64,000 nt of DNA, from NCBI RefSeq assembly GCF_905475345.1, contig NC_066606.1, positions 1,506,001-1,570,000 of the forward strand, in the 5' to 3' direction. The notes beneath the pieces were generated by a model. It did not search any database and was not told the origin of the DNA. It was given only the letters and a program-made list of their open reading frames with translations. Shown piece after piece: positions 51,290-64,000 of this stretch. The first letter of the stretch is position 1. The number at the start of each line of letters is the position of its first letter. Position numbers and translations under genes: made by a program. Origin of the DNA: Vespula vulgaris (Eukaryota; Arthropoda; Insecta; Hymenoptera; Vespidae).

Positions 51290-51342
<53 letters not shown>

Positions 51343-53060
51343 GATATCATACATATAGATTAAAAGTATGTAAACGTCCAAAAATCCTCCAATCGTGTAC
51401 AACCATTGTATTCACAGTACGCAGTAATTGGTTCTTTCATCTGGATTAAGAAAATCCTATCTAACGTAATTGATATATTTCGATGAATTCCTACAACAGG
51501 TCATTTTAATTTCAGTTAGGTTGTTTTCATTATAAGATAATGTTGTAAAAAATTTTTGAATAAAACGTGTGTTAGGTATTATAAAATACTTCAGAAGAAA
51601 CAGATATATACGAAGATTTGTGTCCATCTTGGTGTTGTCATTTCTATGGTCACAAATGAAAAAGAGGGTTACGACGATAATAAAATGGTAAATACGATGC
51701 GGTGTTAAGATCAGTTAAGATTGTCGGCGAAACTTTGTGGATTTAATTAATGTCATTATTTATTTTGTACACACTCCGTAAAGGAGGAAAGTATTTATGT
51801 AATATTAATTGAAACGCGACAAAAGAGAGAGTGAGAGTGGGGGGGAGAGAGAGGGAGAGAGAGAAAGAGAGGGAGAGAAAGAGAGGGAGAGAGAGAGAGA
51901 GAGAGATTAGTATTAAAGTTACTCGACATAGGAATTTCTACATTTTAAAAACAGGCAAGATCCAGTTGCATATTGTCAACCGCATAAAGAATTTTTATTA
52001 TGATTTTTATGTAAATTTATGTTTTCAAAATTATCGAAACTACGTTCATTAGAATAATTAATGATGAATTTTGCAAATTGTTGCAATATTCGTGCATGGC
52101 TTTATATTATGTTTTATATTTAATCTTATAATTTTTACAGTAATCTATTGTATAAATGTTTTCTTTTATGTTGTAAATTCAACTTACTTTCAATCAATAA
52201 TATAATTTGAAACATTATGTAGAATTTGAAAAATCTCAAAATATTTTTTGTAGTCAACAATCAATCATTACTTAAGTATTATGTTGATGAATAATTTATT
52301 CAATAAAATCTGCATTATATATATATATGTATATATGTATATATATGTATGTATATATGTATATATTTATATATATATGTGTGTGTGTGTATGTTGTATA
52401 TATATATATATATATCTTCATAACAGTATCTTTTATGACAAAAAATCATGTAAAAGGAAGAATTATACAACATATTATATGTATTCTGTTTTTATTTAAC
52501 ATCACTTTAATCCATTTAATATCAAATATTTTTTATTCGGCATTGTACAAAAGATTTTAAAACAGAGTGCTTTCTTTTATGAAGCAATTTGAAATTTGAA
52601 TATGTTTTAAGTTTTTAATAGAAAATATAAAAAAGAAAACTAAAATATTAATTATTTTTGTATTCAAGTCAGTAGTAATAATTATTTCTATATCAATATA
52701 AAGATATAAAGTTACTTTCTATCGTGGAATAACATTATAATAGTGTAATAACAGAATAACAAAGATTTTCCGCTTTACAGTCAATAAAAGAATAAGTCAT
52801 GGTAAAAGAATAGCAGTCTGTGCAAAACATGCATGCATGTGTATTGAAGAATTTAGAAAGTTACAAAAAACATGTCAACATATGTGCGTATTCATATATA
52901 TATATATATATATATAATTTTTTAAATTACTTTATCAATATTTGTTATACTTTATAATTATATTTTAAGTAAATTTATATATATATATACATCCAATTGT
53001 ATAATTATATCATAGGAACATTTGGATATTATTTTATTTGTTAAAGCTTAGGAAGTAACT
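50788..53060. promoter_or_regulatory. Divergent region between SMARCE1 and sarah
   Basis: Left part holds the SMARCE1 promoter/leader. TA tract at 51294-51334, GA tract at 51825-51906, TA/TG tracts at 52315-52415. An acceptor (GTTAAAGCTTAG) at 53051 just before the sarah ATG shows that sarah has an upstream noncoding exon, whose place I could not fix. No coding exon found. Confidence 0.45.
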
Positions 53061-54185
53061 ATGGAGGAGAAAGATAGTACTGATGTATTGGGAGATGAAG
53101 AATCTGAAGAGACAGAAAATATAATAATAAATGAAGTTGATGGATTACCTAATTTGCATCCAAATTATGAACAATTGGAACTTGATTTTGAAGGAGAAAA
53201 GGGCCATGAATTGAATTCAAGGTCAATAGATGAATTGGTTCATGATGAAGATTTACCAACATCTGTTATTGTCACAAATGTAGATCCTGGAGTGTTCAAA
53301 GTAGATGAATTAAAAGTAATAATATTATTTTATCAGAATTGACTTGCATATAAGCAGTGCATTTTACAATATATTAATATATATAACTTCCATATATCTT
53401 TTCGCAGTCCGGAATAGAGAATCTTTTTAAGCAATTTGGAGAAGATGCTACATTCCAATACTTCAAATCATTTAGAAGAATGAGAGTTAACTATAATTCT
53501 CCAAGTGCAGCAGCCAGTGCTAGAATACAATTACATCAAACTCATTTTGGTGAAACTGATATTAATTGTTATTTTGCACAACCAGTAACACCAATAGGTA
53601 TGTACAAAAAATTTAAGAGATCAATAAATTTATGTACTTATATGTACACATAAACAGAAAAATTATTCGCTTCTTATAATCAGTATCAATTAGTACCAAT
53701 TAATATTAATTTATAAGATTCATTATTGAACAGATATGGAAGATCAACATCTTCAACCACCAGCTCTTACAAAGCAGTTCCTAATTTCTCCTCCATCGTC
53801 TCCACCTGTAGGGTGGGAGCCACGAGAGGAAAATGAACCTTTAGTTAACCATGATTTATTAGCAGCTATAGCAAACTTATCTGCAGGTATTTATATTATC
53901 TTCATTAATTATTGTGTTTAATATATTTATTACTAAAATATAAATAAGAAAGAAAGATAGAGAAAGAGAGATAGAGATGGAGATAGAGAGATAGAGAGAA
54001 AAGATGGTCTTATTATCTAACAAATCAATGATAATATTATTTATATTATTACCATATCAGGTGGTAGTCATGAGTTACACCCAGGAGGTTCTGGACAACC
54101 AGGCATTGTTGTTCACGTATGTGAAACAGAGAATCCTATGAAAAGTGGCCCACGTATTCAACATACACGTTGTCCAGAACATTAA
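53061..54185 (+). CDS. sra: Calcipressin / sarah (RCAN family), calcineurin regulator
   Basis: Binds and modulates calcineurin; in Drosophila sarah/nebula acts in egg activation, meiosis and mitochondrial function. Four coding exons, 53061-53315, 53408-53597, 53734-53886 and 54061-54185, give 240 residues. An acidic N-terminus is followed by an RRM-like domain (SVIVTNVDPGVFKVDELK, ENLFKQFG, SFRRMRVNYNSPSAAASARI, INCYFAQPVTP). Then come the family signature FLISPPSSPPVGWEP, with the conserved phosphorylatable serines, and NHDLLAAIANLSAG. The end is HELHPGGSGQP...RIQHTRCPEH, as in insect sarah with a C-terminal PxIxIT-like region. A 3' UTR of unknown length follows. Confidence 0.95.
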
Positions 54186-57080
54186 TGAAATTTATTTGGA
54201 TAAACATTACACATAATACACGTCCAATAAATCATTTATCCATCCAAGAAGTAACTATAATAAAAATATCGTACAAAAACGGCAATGAACGTAATTATAA
54301 TTTATATCAGTATGTTGCAAACTCGTTCTTATTTCTTTTTTTTTTTTTTTTTTAACTTTTGTCATTAAAGTTAAATATTAAAGAGTCATTAGTCAGTGAA
54401 CATGAAAATTCTTATAAAATGTAGGTATTGAATATATAATATTAAAGTTCTAATCAAAATTAAGTACATGAAACTCTTGTTATATCAATGTAAAAATTCG
54501 AAAACACTATAAATGTTATTATAATCACTGTTTAAATGTAGTCTAGAAGTTCTAGACTTATATCAGTTTGAAGTGTCTGTTCTGATTAAATATTTTGATT
54601 AATTTTTAGATTATTAAATGCTAATTTGGGCTAAATCAATATATAAAAACGAAAAATGTACAGTTTAAGAATTTTTAAAAATAGGGATTATCCTTAGCAA
54701 TGAAGAAGTTACATATTATAAAAAATGTTGGTAAAAAACATTGATGTTTCGTGAAACACAAATTTTAGCTAAAAACAGATTGGATATTAAATCTCTAACA
54801 TCAAATAATAATTGTATTCTCTGCTGTGTCATGAAAATTACTCTTTATCGCGTATACTTAAAGCTTCTACATTATGCAGTATTAGACAATATGATAATAC
54901 TGATAAGTATAACAAAAAACAGAGTAATGCTGCATTGATGACTTAAATTGTTCTTCAAATTATCGATGTTCCTTGTATTTTAAAGTATTGCTCATTGTTT
55001 TACTTTAATGTTGTGGAAAGCAAATGTTATTATAGTTAGAAGCCTATAATAATTAATAAAAAATGAAAACGTCAATCTGATCGTAATCTTCACGTTCAGC
55101 AGATTCTTTGAGAACATGTTATTCTAATGTAAGTTGTGTTTGTGTGTGAAAGTTAAGGTTCAAATTGTAGTTATGATATTAACATATGATGTACATATAC
55201 ACGTGTGCGTGCGTGCGTGTTATTTTATGAATGAGATAAAACAGATATAAACGATCTTGGATCATTTTGTTTTTTCTATTTGAATGTTAATTTTTTCGAG
55301 TATCGATTTTTATGTTTTAATCAGTTAAATTTTTAAAGATTTTTTATAATCAATTGTTAAATGTCATAAGAACAAACTATTATTACATGGAATCAAATTA
55401 ATAAGAATTAAATATACACATGCAATTTGAATATCAGTATTACTGTAACATTATGACAGTACTATTTGCATGTGCATATGTATATACTCTATTCTGACTA
55501 TATGAAATATACACGGGTAAATTGTTTCAATGTTTTACCTAGTAGTATTTTCATCACGGCGATTACAAAACAGGGCAAACAATTGTTTTAAGTATGTAAA
55601 TATAAATACACAAGATATATGCACATGCACATATCTATAGTGTACATGAATACTTACGATACAATGATAAATATCTTTTATATGTGTATACAGCACATAA
55701 TTTTCGTGATAATATGTATGTCAGGAATCTGATATAACTGGTTTTCGTATTGAAAAATGATTCATTTAGTTTGTCATAACTATGACATACTAAATATATT
55801 TTTATTTTATAAATTTTAAGTGTTGATAGTTAATTAAGAACAATGTGCATTTCATTTGAAATTACTTTACAATTAACTAGACTTATATGATAGCATAATG
55901 AATAATCGATTTTAAGATTATCCAATGAAAACATTTTTTCATTCACTATAGAACCATAAACCTCGATACTCTTGTAAATACCTATGTATATATATATAAT
56001 CTATTTATTTTCTGATATGTTACTATGGTATAGAAAATTTATTGAACTATTCTTTCTGTTTTTTTTCAAAAGTTCATTATCACATCACATTGTGGAAAAT
56101 CCTAATGAATAATAAAATCTGTAGTAAGCAAAAATATGTAATTATGTAAATATTTTGAGATTAGATAAAATAAAGATAATATTGCATATATCACAATGTT
56201 TTATCTCCTGTAATAAAAAATATAAATATTGTATCGTATCATTACGAAAATAAGAGACGCTATTTAAAATTAAACATAATGAGTAATTTTTTTAAACAAG
56301 TAGGTTTGTGAAATAATCTTGGTCGTTATTTCATAGAAGTCGTATATTCTTACATTCTTCATTAGCTTATTCAAATAATATAAAAGCTTTATACAGGATA
56401 TTGTTATTTATGTTTACTTAAGTATTTCACGATTTATAAGTTCACAGGGAATAATTTAAGTGATACATTTATACAAAAGATTATAGGCCATTTATTACCT
56501 ATTTCCAAAGTATTTCAGATTCATTTGTAGAAAAGCGATATTAAAGTTGCCGAAATTAATTGGAAGATAAAATCAAGTTACAAGTTGATTATGTGGGATA
56601 AACTAACAAAACGTAGAAATTAATATCTTTCGATCAGCCTGATTTTCTTTTTATATTTATTAATAATAGATTTCATTATGAATAATAATTTATTACAAGG
56701 AAGTAAAAACTTTATACACGTTATTTGTGTAACATATTTCAAAGTTTACATAAGAAGTCTAACAAATTATACATATTCATACTTGCTCATAGTATGTTGC
56801 TATCAAGATACTTTTATAGATCTTTCTTATATGCTTTACCCCTGTTTCTTCGAATACATGTCCATTGGAGTGATATGACTTCTTATATTATTTGTAATTC
56901 CACATAAGATTACTAACCGTTCAATTCTTTTCTTTCGGAGTCCACAAAGAATGTCACGTATCTTTGTATCTTTTACTATCCTCAAGTATACATTTTTGCA
57001 CGAGGAAAACTCAATTTTTATAAAAATATAATATTAATAATAGAAGTTTGAACAATTTTATATGGATACACATCTCGGTG
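54186..57080. other. sarah 3' UTR and convergent spacer
   Basis: About 2.9 kb of AT-rich DNA between the stop codons of sarah and cullin-5. Several AATAAA-like signals (for example near 56170). No supported coding frame on either strand; sarah may have a long 3' UTR. Confidence 0.45.
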
Positions 57081-58063
57081 TTACGCCATATAGACAAATG
57101 TATTAATGTCGTCATCGTGTCTACGAATATATTTGTGCTCAATAAGCCATTCAATTTGTTCCTTTATCATCTTTTTACTTGGTAAAAACATATTTTTTAA
57201 TATATCTACTAATTCAGTTTGTAATTGAGCATTACTAATCTTCTTTCTCATTTTCAAAATCTTGATGATAGCCTCCTATTTGTACAACAAAAATAATACA
57301 CATACACACACATATATATGTATAAATATTATTAGTGTAACAATTAAAAAAATAATTGTATATGTGCATAAATAATTAATATACCTGAACTCGCAATATT
57401 CTCAGTTGTACAATTGATTGATTATCTTCTTCTTTACTCCTTTCTGTTGATAATTGTAATCGACCTATTAAATTTATCTTTCCTCTTTTTTGTAATTTTC
57501 CATTTTTTCTGCAAAATTAATAAAATGTATCATGTATATTACAGAAAGGAAAAGTATTGAGAGAAATTGATATATCACAGAGAGAACTTAAAAAAAAAAT
57601 ATATATATATATATAAAAGTGATATAGTAATTCATTATATACTAACACTATGGCAAATTCTTGATTCACCCAAAATCTTGTATCATTTCCAAAATCTTTT
57701 GGACTATATGCGTGTGGTTCTACTAAAAGAAGTTGACGTTTTAATTTTGGAAAAGCGCATAACGACCACAGTGTTCGTCGTAATTCTGGATCGGGAAGTT
57801 CAGTAGCTAGACGAAGATTCTCATAAGAAATTTTTTCAAAAGGCCGTTGATTCCATGCAAATAAAACAGCCATTTGAAATGTAGTGACGTCCACATCGAA
57901 GCGACCCACTTGGTTGGAAAATGTTATCTGGAACACCATCCAAATTGGTTGCAAGATGATGCTGAAAATTAGAATCGGGATATTGTACTTTGTGAAAAAT
58001 TACAAAATACCCCTCTTTGTTACTGAATAAATAAAATTTTTTTTGTATTACATAAGTTACATA

Positions 58064-58113
<50 letters not shown>

Positions 58114-61100
58114 CATTAATATATACATAAATTTTATATATATATTAATATATTTAAATAATTAATAGATATAATTAAATCAGTACTTATTGATCTATGA
58201 GTATTACATTATTAAAAAAAGAATACATTTTATTAAACAAAGTTTTTTTATTTAATTTTTTTATATTATTATATAAATAATTTTATTTAAAATTGAATTA
58301 ATGAAAAATAAGTGTTTATACTTTAATCTACAATGAATCTGATTTAATAGATCGTAAAAACATATAAAAACGTGATTAGGTTTATAAAAGTAAATATGTT
58401 TATGCATGGTATATAATATACAGATATTTATACTTTCTGTTCATTTTATTATTTGCTAAGCTCACGTATATATTCTTACCGTGCCATTCGACATATGATG
58501 ATACCACTGTAACTTTCGTCCACTGTGCTTTTTTTTATAAAATTCTTCAACTTCTGGTATATAATCTTCAAGTTGTAAAGGTAAACTTACAGTTACTCTT
58601 TCACTACCTCTAGCCCAGGCACCTGCGTTTAATATCTGTATACAAAAAATTGCGTATTAAGATTTTATTTGTAAGATCGCTTTTAAAATTTGTTCAAAAT
58701 AAAATTAATCTAGATGTTATGTCTCAAATATGACAATAAGTACAATCACCTTTATATTTATGCTATCTGCAATGGCAGCACGACATTGTTCTTTAAACTG
58801 TTGATTAAGATCTTGAGACACTTTAATATCTTGAAACATTCTGGCTAATTTATTAACATAATCAGCAGGCATGCCGACCTCTCTAAGCCATTCTACCATA
58901 TTTTCTTCCTTTTCAGAATCTGCTGATGTATCTAGTATGAGCCTTCTTGTTAAATGTGCTTTGTGATAACGCATGAAAACATCTTTATTTTGTACGTACT
59001 TTAAAACAAGTAACTGAAATATAATATTAAACGAATTATTTATTAAACAGAATTATTCTAATAAGAAATAAGAACGAAGTTTGCACTTTGTACCGACCAC
59101 ATCTCTTAATTTGCTTTCTATCTCATCAGAAGTTAATTTCTTACTTAATGGAGTTTTTCTAAGAAGCATATCACAGTAATTAGCTAACAGTTCTGGACAT
59201 TTTGATTCTGGTTGTCCATTGTTATTATTATTAGGTTTATTGTTTACAATTGTTGTACCAATGCCAGAACCTTGGCGAGCAGGTAATTCGAGTCTAAAAA
59301 CTGTAGCATCGTTAACGACAAGTTTGTAAGCTTTGTCTCGTGCGGTAAGGAAACGTGGATCATCATCAAATGCTTCTTTCACTAAAGTGGAAAATCGTCT
59401 AAATAGATCTAATAATCTTTCTACATATTTTTCCGAGTCTTGAGTAATAACATCTACAGCTGCCATCATATCCGCTAGTCCTGCACTTGCTATGTGCTCT
59501 TCAAGATTTCTTAACATTGGACCAACACCTTCTGGTATTCTATCCATTAGTTTTAACATTAATCGAAGATCTGTAATCATAGATCAAAAGTTAGAAAAAT
59601 ATTTTGATACTGATTGAGATATAAAATCTGGATAAAAAATATTGCAACCATTTAAAAACACAACACCTACTGTCCGTTTGATGATGTTGAATCATTCGCG
59701 GACATTCCGCTAGTATAGCTGGTTTAAAAGTTGCTACTAAAACTCTTACGCAACAATCAGTTAAAAGTTGTACGCTTGCACTATTTGGTTCTAAATATTT
59801 TTGTGCACGTAGTTCTTCTTCCCTTAATTTAGATTCTGCATAGCGCATGTAATTTTCTACTCCATGTAATGACAATTGTTCCGGTGCTTTGACCCAATAA
59901 AATGCTTCTGTTGCTTCTATATAGGCAGCTTCAAAATTTTCTCTATAGATCTGTAGTTTATCGGTCGTATTTGAACACAGATTTACTGAAAGCAAACAAT
60001 ATTAATTAATTATTATATTTAATAAAATAATATCGCTATTAAAAGTTTACTTATAAAAGTAATATAAAAAGATATAATCAGAGAAGAATAATATGTATAT
60101 ATATTTATACCATAAGATTCTCTAACACCAATAACCAGTTGGGAATCAAATGCTTCCCCATTTCTCTCAGCACGCACTAATCTCATAGCTGAATCTTGAA
60201 GTCTTTGTTTAATTTCACCAAATATACTTTGATTCCAACTATCTAACATCAGCTATATTAAAAACACAATATGGTTAAATTATTTAATTCAAATGTACAA
60301 TACACGATATTCTTATATTTATATATAGATGTTATAAAAAATCATACTTTCCTGACGATATCATCTGGCTGATTTCTTTTCGGTACGCTAGAACTAGTTT
60401 TTCCAGCTAGATATGTTTCTAATTGTCGAAATGGCGTAGGCAAATAATTGCACTGTGTAAAAAACTTTCTCCATTCAGCTATATATGCTTTTAATAATGC
60501 TTGTTCCTCTTGATGTGCTAATACTCTCTATGTGAAGTACAAATTTAAAGAATTTATATATATGTTAAAATTATTATCATTTAAGAAAATATATCATAAG
60601 TAGAATGAAAACATGTTATAATTTTTTTCTTTAAAAATATGATGTTCTTACTTGTTGAGCTTGTTTTATAAAATCCATTATGTCTTCTTTAAGAGCATCA
60701 CGTAACTTCGTAGGTCCCTTTTCATCCCACATACATACCAAATGAACAGAGTAAAATAAATCTTGCCATTCTGCTTGTGTTACTGGTTCTTGTTTAAGAA
60801 GTTTCAATATTATAGGGCGCATGCATGGCCATTTATCTTCAAATGTAAATTGAGTCTTATCCTGAAAAATGCATTTATAATTACTAGATTGTATTATTTA
60901 TTACACTAACATATATTACAAATGAATATGTGAATCCATTTCATCAATCTATATTAATTACTAGTATTAACTTTTTTATCTTCACAATTAAATAAAATAA
61001 ATAATAAAACTGTATCATACGATTATAATTATTATTAACAATAATATATTTCACATCTCTTGAAAGTATTTCTATCTTTTTTCTCTTGCTCTCCTAACTT

Positions 61101-61427
61101 ACAATTATTTAATGTTGTTAGATTTATATGAACTTTTTGTTCATTAAAAATATAGTTTTTATTTAAAATGCATATCAAATTCTAATATAAATAAACAATA
61201 CTAAAAATAAATTTAAACCTAAAAATTGACCGTTATTGAACAATACATTTTTGTCTATATTTAAATGTTGCATACATTTTAAAAAATACAATCCCGCCTT
61301 AATAGTATAATGCATGGAACGTTTTAAATAAATATATATACAAGTTAAAAGACAAATCAATAACATGTTTAAACAATTTTTAACTAATATTTATTTAGTG
61401 ACAACTAACCTTTAACATCGCCGCCAT
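57081..61427 (-). CDS. Cul5: Cullin-5, scaffold of CRL5 ubiquitin ligases
   Basis: Scaffold that binds Elongin B/C-SOCS-box receptors through its N-terminus and Rbx2 through its C-terminus. Eleven exons: 61410-61427, 60652-60861, 60348-60527, 60111-60252, 59671-59985, 59098-59570, 58750-59013, 58480-58635, 57647-57927, 57385-57508, 57081-57275. Phases fit, giving 785 residues (human 780). Marks include FEDKWPCMRPIILKLLKQEP, AFDSQLVIGVRESY, ESKCPELLANYCDMLLRKTP, MRYHKAHLTRRLILD, MVEWLREVGMPADYVNKLAR, FQMAVLFAWNQRP, the neddylation region ILKMRKKISN and the terminal YMA. For exon 9 I used the GTTAGT donor (edge 57647), which alone keeps frame with exon 10. The exon-6 donor is a weak GTCGGT. A low-complexity Asn run (KPNNNNNGQPES) inserts before the conserved PESKCPE. 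Confidence 0.96.
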
Positions 61428-61827
61428 CACAAAATTTTGACATATCCTATGTTTAGTCTAAGTACGCCAATGAACTCGTGCAGTGTTGCAAACTGATTAT
61501 ATTAAAAACTCCTAATCCGTGTTAGTAAAACGAAAGTGGAAAATTGTAATAGGAGTTGATAAAAAAAGGATAAAAAATCAATTAATTGGAACGAATCGAA
61601 TAACTTGCGAAGTGATATTATTGGTCGATCGATTTTAACGCGATGACATTCAATTCACGTAGATATGTTCTCATCAATAGAGCGCATAATCTATGGCGGA
61701 CACGAACGAATCGTAGTATCATCTATCTATGTACGGTATATTCATCGGTAGATTTATTTCGTACCGTCTTCTGAACGTTCTGGATCGTATAGTTTGGTCG
61801 ATACTAGAATCCTGTGATAAAAGCAAA
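61428..61827. promoter_or_regulatory. Short bidirectional promoter, Cul5 / COX8-like
   Basis: Only 400 bp separate the two divergent ATGs. CG dinucleotides are more frequent near 61600-61720 than in the flanks. No TATA box is obvious, as expected for housekeeping genes. Confidence 0.5.
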
Positions 61828-62330
61828 ATGTTTGCTCTCCAGAAGACTGTTGGAAGCGCAAGATTGGCGAAACAGATCGTACAACAGCGAAGAACCGTTG
61901 TTGATTTACCTCCTTCCGTCAAAGTATCATTTATTGTAAGTTCTTTTTTATTTCTACCTTGTTATGTAATTTGTTAATTGTCGTTTAAGTATCATTTATT
62001 GTTAGATAATATTTATCGACTTTCGTAATTAATATTTTTGGTTAATTCAATCGGAGCAAAATTTTGAAAAAGATAGTAGTTTCGTAAATTTTATTATACG
62101 CCATATTGGTTAGGTTAAGTTTAAGTGCTTAATAGATTTCAATATATCGTATATTATTGCGTTGGTAAATTTTTAATAAATATTAATGTTATTATTACAA
62201 TAATTATTTCTACGATATTATTCTTTTTTTCTTTTAGGAAAAGTTACTCGGTGGAGTGGCAATTACCGTCTCGATACTAGGAATACCTACGTACGTTTCG
62301 TGTAACATAAAGAATTATAAGAAGAATTAA
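61828..62330 (+). CDS. Cytochrome c oxidase subunit 8-like
   Basis: Small protein of 66 residues from two exons, 61828-61935 and 62238-62330 (TTTAG acceptor, phase 0). The N-terminus is basic and amphipathic without acidic residues in the first 25, as in a mitochondrial presequence. Then VDLPPSVKVSFIEKLLGG, matching the COX8 pattern LPPxxKxxxxE, and one membrane segment (LGGVAITVSILGIPTYVSC) ending in NIKNYKKN, comparable to the HLETYRR end of human COX8. The hallmark LPP...EK...P...Y is present. The call rests on this pattern plus size; it was missed by simple ORF size because of the intron. Confidence 0.75.
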
Positions 62331-63070
62331 GATGAGAATGTAATTACATCTATAGTTACAAAGTATCTGCTTTAACGATGCTGTTACTTAGGATTATTGT
62401 AAGATAATATATTTAATAATTTAAGAACCATTAAGGTATACCTCTATATTTAAGACAAAGTTCTTACTTGATTTTCTCCTCTAATTGATTTTAACGCGTT
62501 GATACGAAATATCTAATTCTGACGTCATTGTTTTCTTTTATTTTTATTTTTATTGAAATTTCAAGAGAATCATTGAAGACGTTATCAGTTATTATATTCA
62601 GAGGGAAATAGCAGTAACGTGTGAAAGGATGCGATATATAAATTTGTGATAGGAATAAAAATACAATAACACAAATTTTCATATCGTCTTTTACGACACG
62701 GAGATACGATGATATCACGTAAAGCATAATTTTTGAAAAAAGATATCAATTTCTCTTTTATTCGTTTTTGCTTAAAACGATTAAGCGTTACAAAATTTCT
62801 TAAATGAAATTATAGATGCGGATAAATGGGATCGATGATAACATTCGTAGATTCGATGATATTTATTTATGATCAGTAAACAATTAAAAAATTCGTCGAA
62901 CGTTGCGCCATTTTATTTAGATAGAAGCGGAATATGGTGAAGAGAGAAAAGAGAAAGGGGGAAAAAAAATAAAACAAAAACAAACAAACGAAAAAGAAAA
63001 AAAAAATAATAATAAGGCTAAGGACGTCGATTTTTATGAGATTATCGAAACATATTATCAGGGACATAAA
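62331..63070. other. Convergent spacer, no gene seen
   Basis: Holds the 3' ends of the COX8-like gene and the ADAMTS-like gene. Low-complexity A-rich run near 62950-63015. No supported frame. Confidence 0.45.
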
Positions 63071-64000
63071 TTATGTTTCAAAAACGTGTCGTCTATTGTG
63101 ACGAATATGTTGTTTACGTCTTTTCAAACAAGTTGCACAACATTTTTCTCGTACGATCGAGGAAACGTCGCATATCCGTCTGTAAGTAGCACACATCGAC
63201 GAAGGTATTATACTGTCCTTGCAATCTACGAAGAGAGAAACGAAGATTAATATCATCGATATATATCATTCTCGAATGAAATAAATATAATTACCATTCT
63301 TCTCGTTGGTACAATGTTTTCTATAATAACATCGTCTATTACCAATTGGTTTTCTTTCGTAATTACAATCGTCCGACAATAAGTTCGTTGTTCGATCACG
63401 ACACTCGACTTCCCTGCTTCTTATACCATATTTTACGAGACAAGTTGCATTGCAGGCTCCCCAAGTCCCTGAGAACATTAAAACGTTATGGAAGAGATTC
63501 GCAATATTAATGATTACTACTAATTATAGTACGTTATGTCATAACGATTATTAAAACTACTTTTCGTCACGAAGACATAAAATCATTTGTCGGTTTGAGA
63601 TTATAAGGGATAAGATGTAACGACAATAGTATCGTTGTACGTAATATTAATTGCAAGGAATATTTAACATTTTTTTTTACTATCATGATGTTTTTTTTTT
63701 TTCAATTACAATCATCTGTGATGGACAGTTCTTTTTTTTCTTTCTTTTTTTTTCTTTTTTTTTTCAAGCGAACGCAGAAGACGACCATCATCATAGTATT
63801 ACGTACGATTAGCACCTTACCGACGATCCACTTTCCCTCGTGACAATCCTCCACGCTGATCGGCTTGTCATCCAAATTACAATCTCCTGGACTCGAACAA
63901 GTGACCTTTCTACTTCTCTTTCCGTAAGAACAATGGCTCCATCTTGAAACAATCCACTTAGACTTTGTATTGTACATGGAATTGTTTGGATTCTCATCAA
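63071..64000 (-). CDS. ADAMTS/ADAMTS-like protein, 3' end only (TSP1 repeats + PLAC)
   Basis: Secreted matrix protein of the ADAMTS superfamily, truncated by the window edge. Three exons seen: 63821-64000 (continues past the right edge), 63295-63468 and 63071-63225, all phase 1 joints. The first two encode thrombospondin type-1 repeats: WIVSRWSHCSYGKRSRKVTC with CNLDDKPISVEDC, and TWGACNATCLVKYGIRSREV with CNYERKPIGNRRC. The last exon encodes a C-terminal PLAC domain with six cysteines (CKDS...SSMCATYRRIC...REKCCATCLK), then a basic tail and TAA. TSP1 repeats with a terminal PLAC occur in ADAMTS-like proteins (for example lonely heart and nolo in Drosophila), some ADAMTS proteases and papilin-like proteins. 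The missing N-terminus prevents a choice. Confidence 0.8.

Overview
The window is nuclear DNA of an insect. It is AT-rich, its genes have short introns and single-copy animal orthologues, and the intergenic DNA is full of microsatellites (CT/GA, TA, TAA, TAC, AGG). The protein sequences and the microsatellite load suggest Hymenoptera, possibly an aculeate wasp or bee. That placement is an inference and no marker in the window proves it. I rebuilt all gene models by hand from reading frames, splice signals and remembered family sequence. Exon edges are reliable where phase and homology agree.

Layout. 1-6.6 kb is compact: a DHHC palmitoyltransferase (-), phosphoglycerate mutase (+), histone stem-loop-binding protein (+) and a PAAT-like protein (-). 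6.6-19.9 kb has no recognisable coding gene; it holds tRNA-like interspersed repeats, small degenerate tandem repeats, an orphan promoter-like block and many simple repeats, and the right part may be 3' UTR of the next gene. 19.9-32.6 kb (-) is adducin (hts) in about 14 coding exons. Its most striking feature is a 2.96-kb alternative exon that would replace the basic MARCKS-like tail with about 985 residues of unknown sequence. 32.6-42.4 kb holds the hts 5' region and simple repeats, then a CRE/CCAAT block.

42.4-64 kb is compact again: an unfamiliar two-membrane-segment protein with a PPxY motif (+), MCTS1 (+), the SWI/SNF subunit SMARCE1/BAP111 (-) with a very long Pro/Gln/His tail and a hAT-type MITE in an intron, calcipressin/sarah (+), cullin-5 (-), a COX8-like small subunit (+), and the 3' end of an ADAMTS/ADAMTS-like gene (-) that runs off the right edge.

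The genes are unrelated housekeeping or regulatory loci in alternating orientation and form no operon or pathway. Several pairs share short intergenic spaces: SLBP/PAAT and MCTS1/SMARCE1 converge, and cullin-5/COX8 diverge from about 400 bp. I saw no CRISPR array, viral insertion, rRNA gene or credible functional tRNA gene. The best candidates for something undescribed are the giant adducin exon, the PPxY membrane protein and the repeat-expanded SMARCE1 tail.
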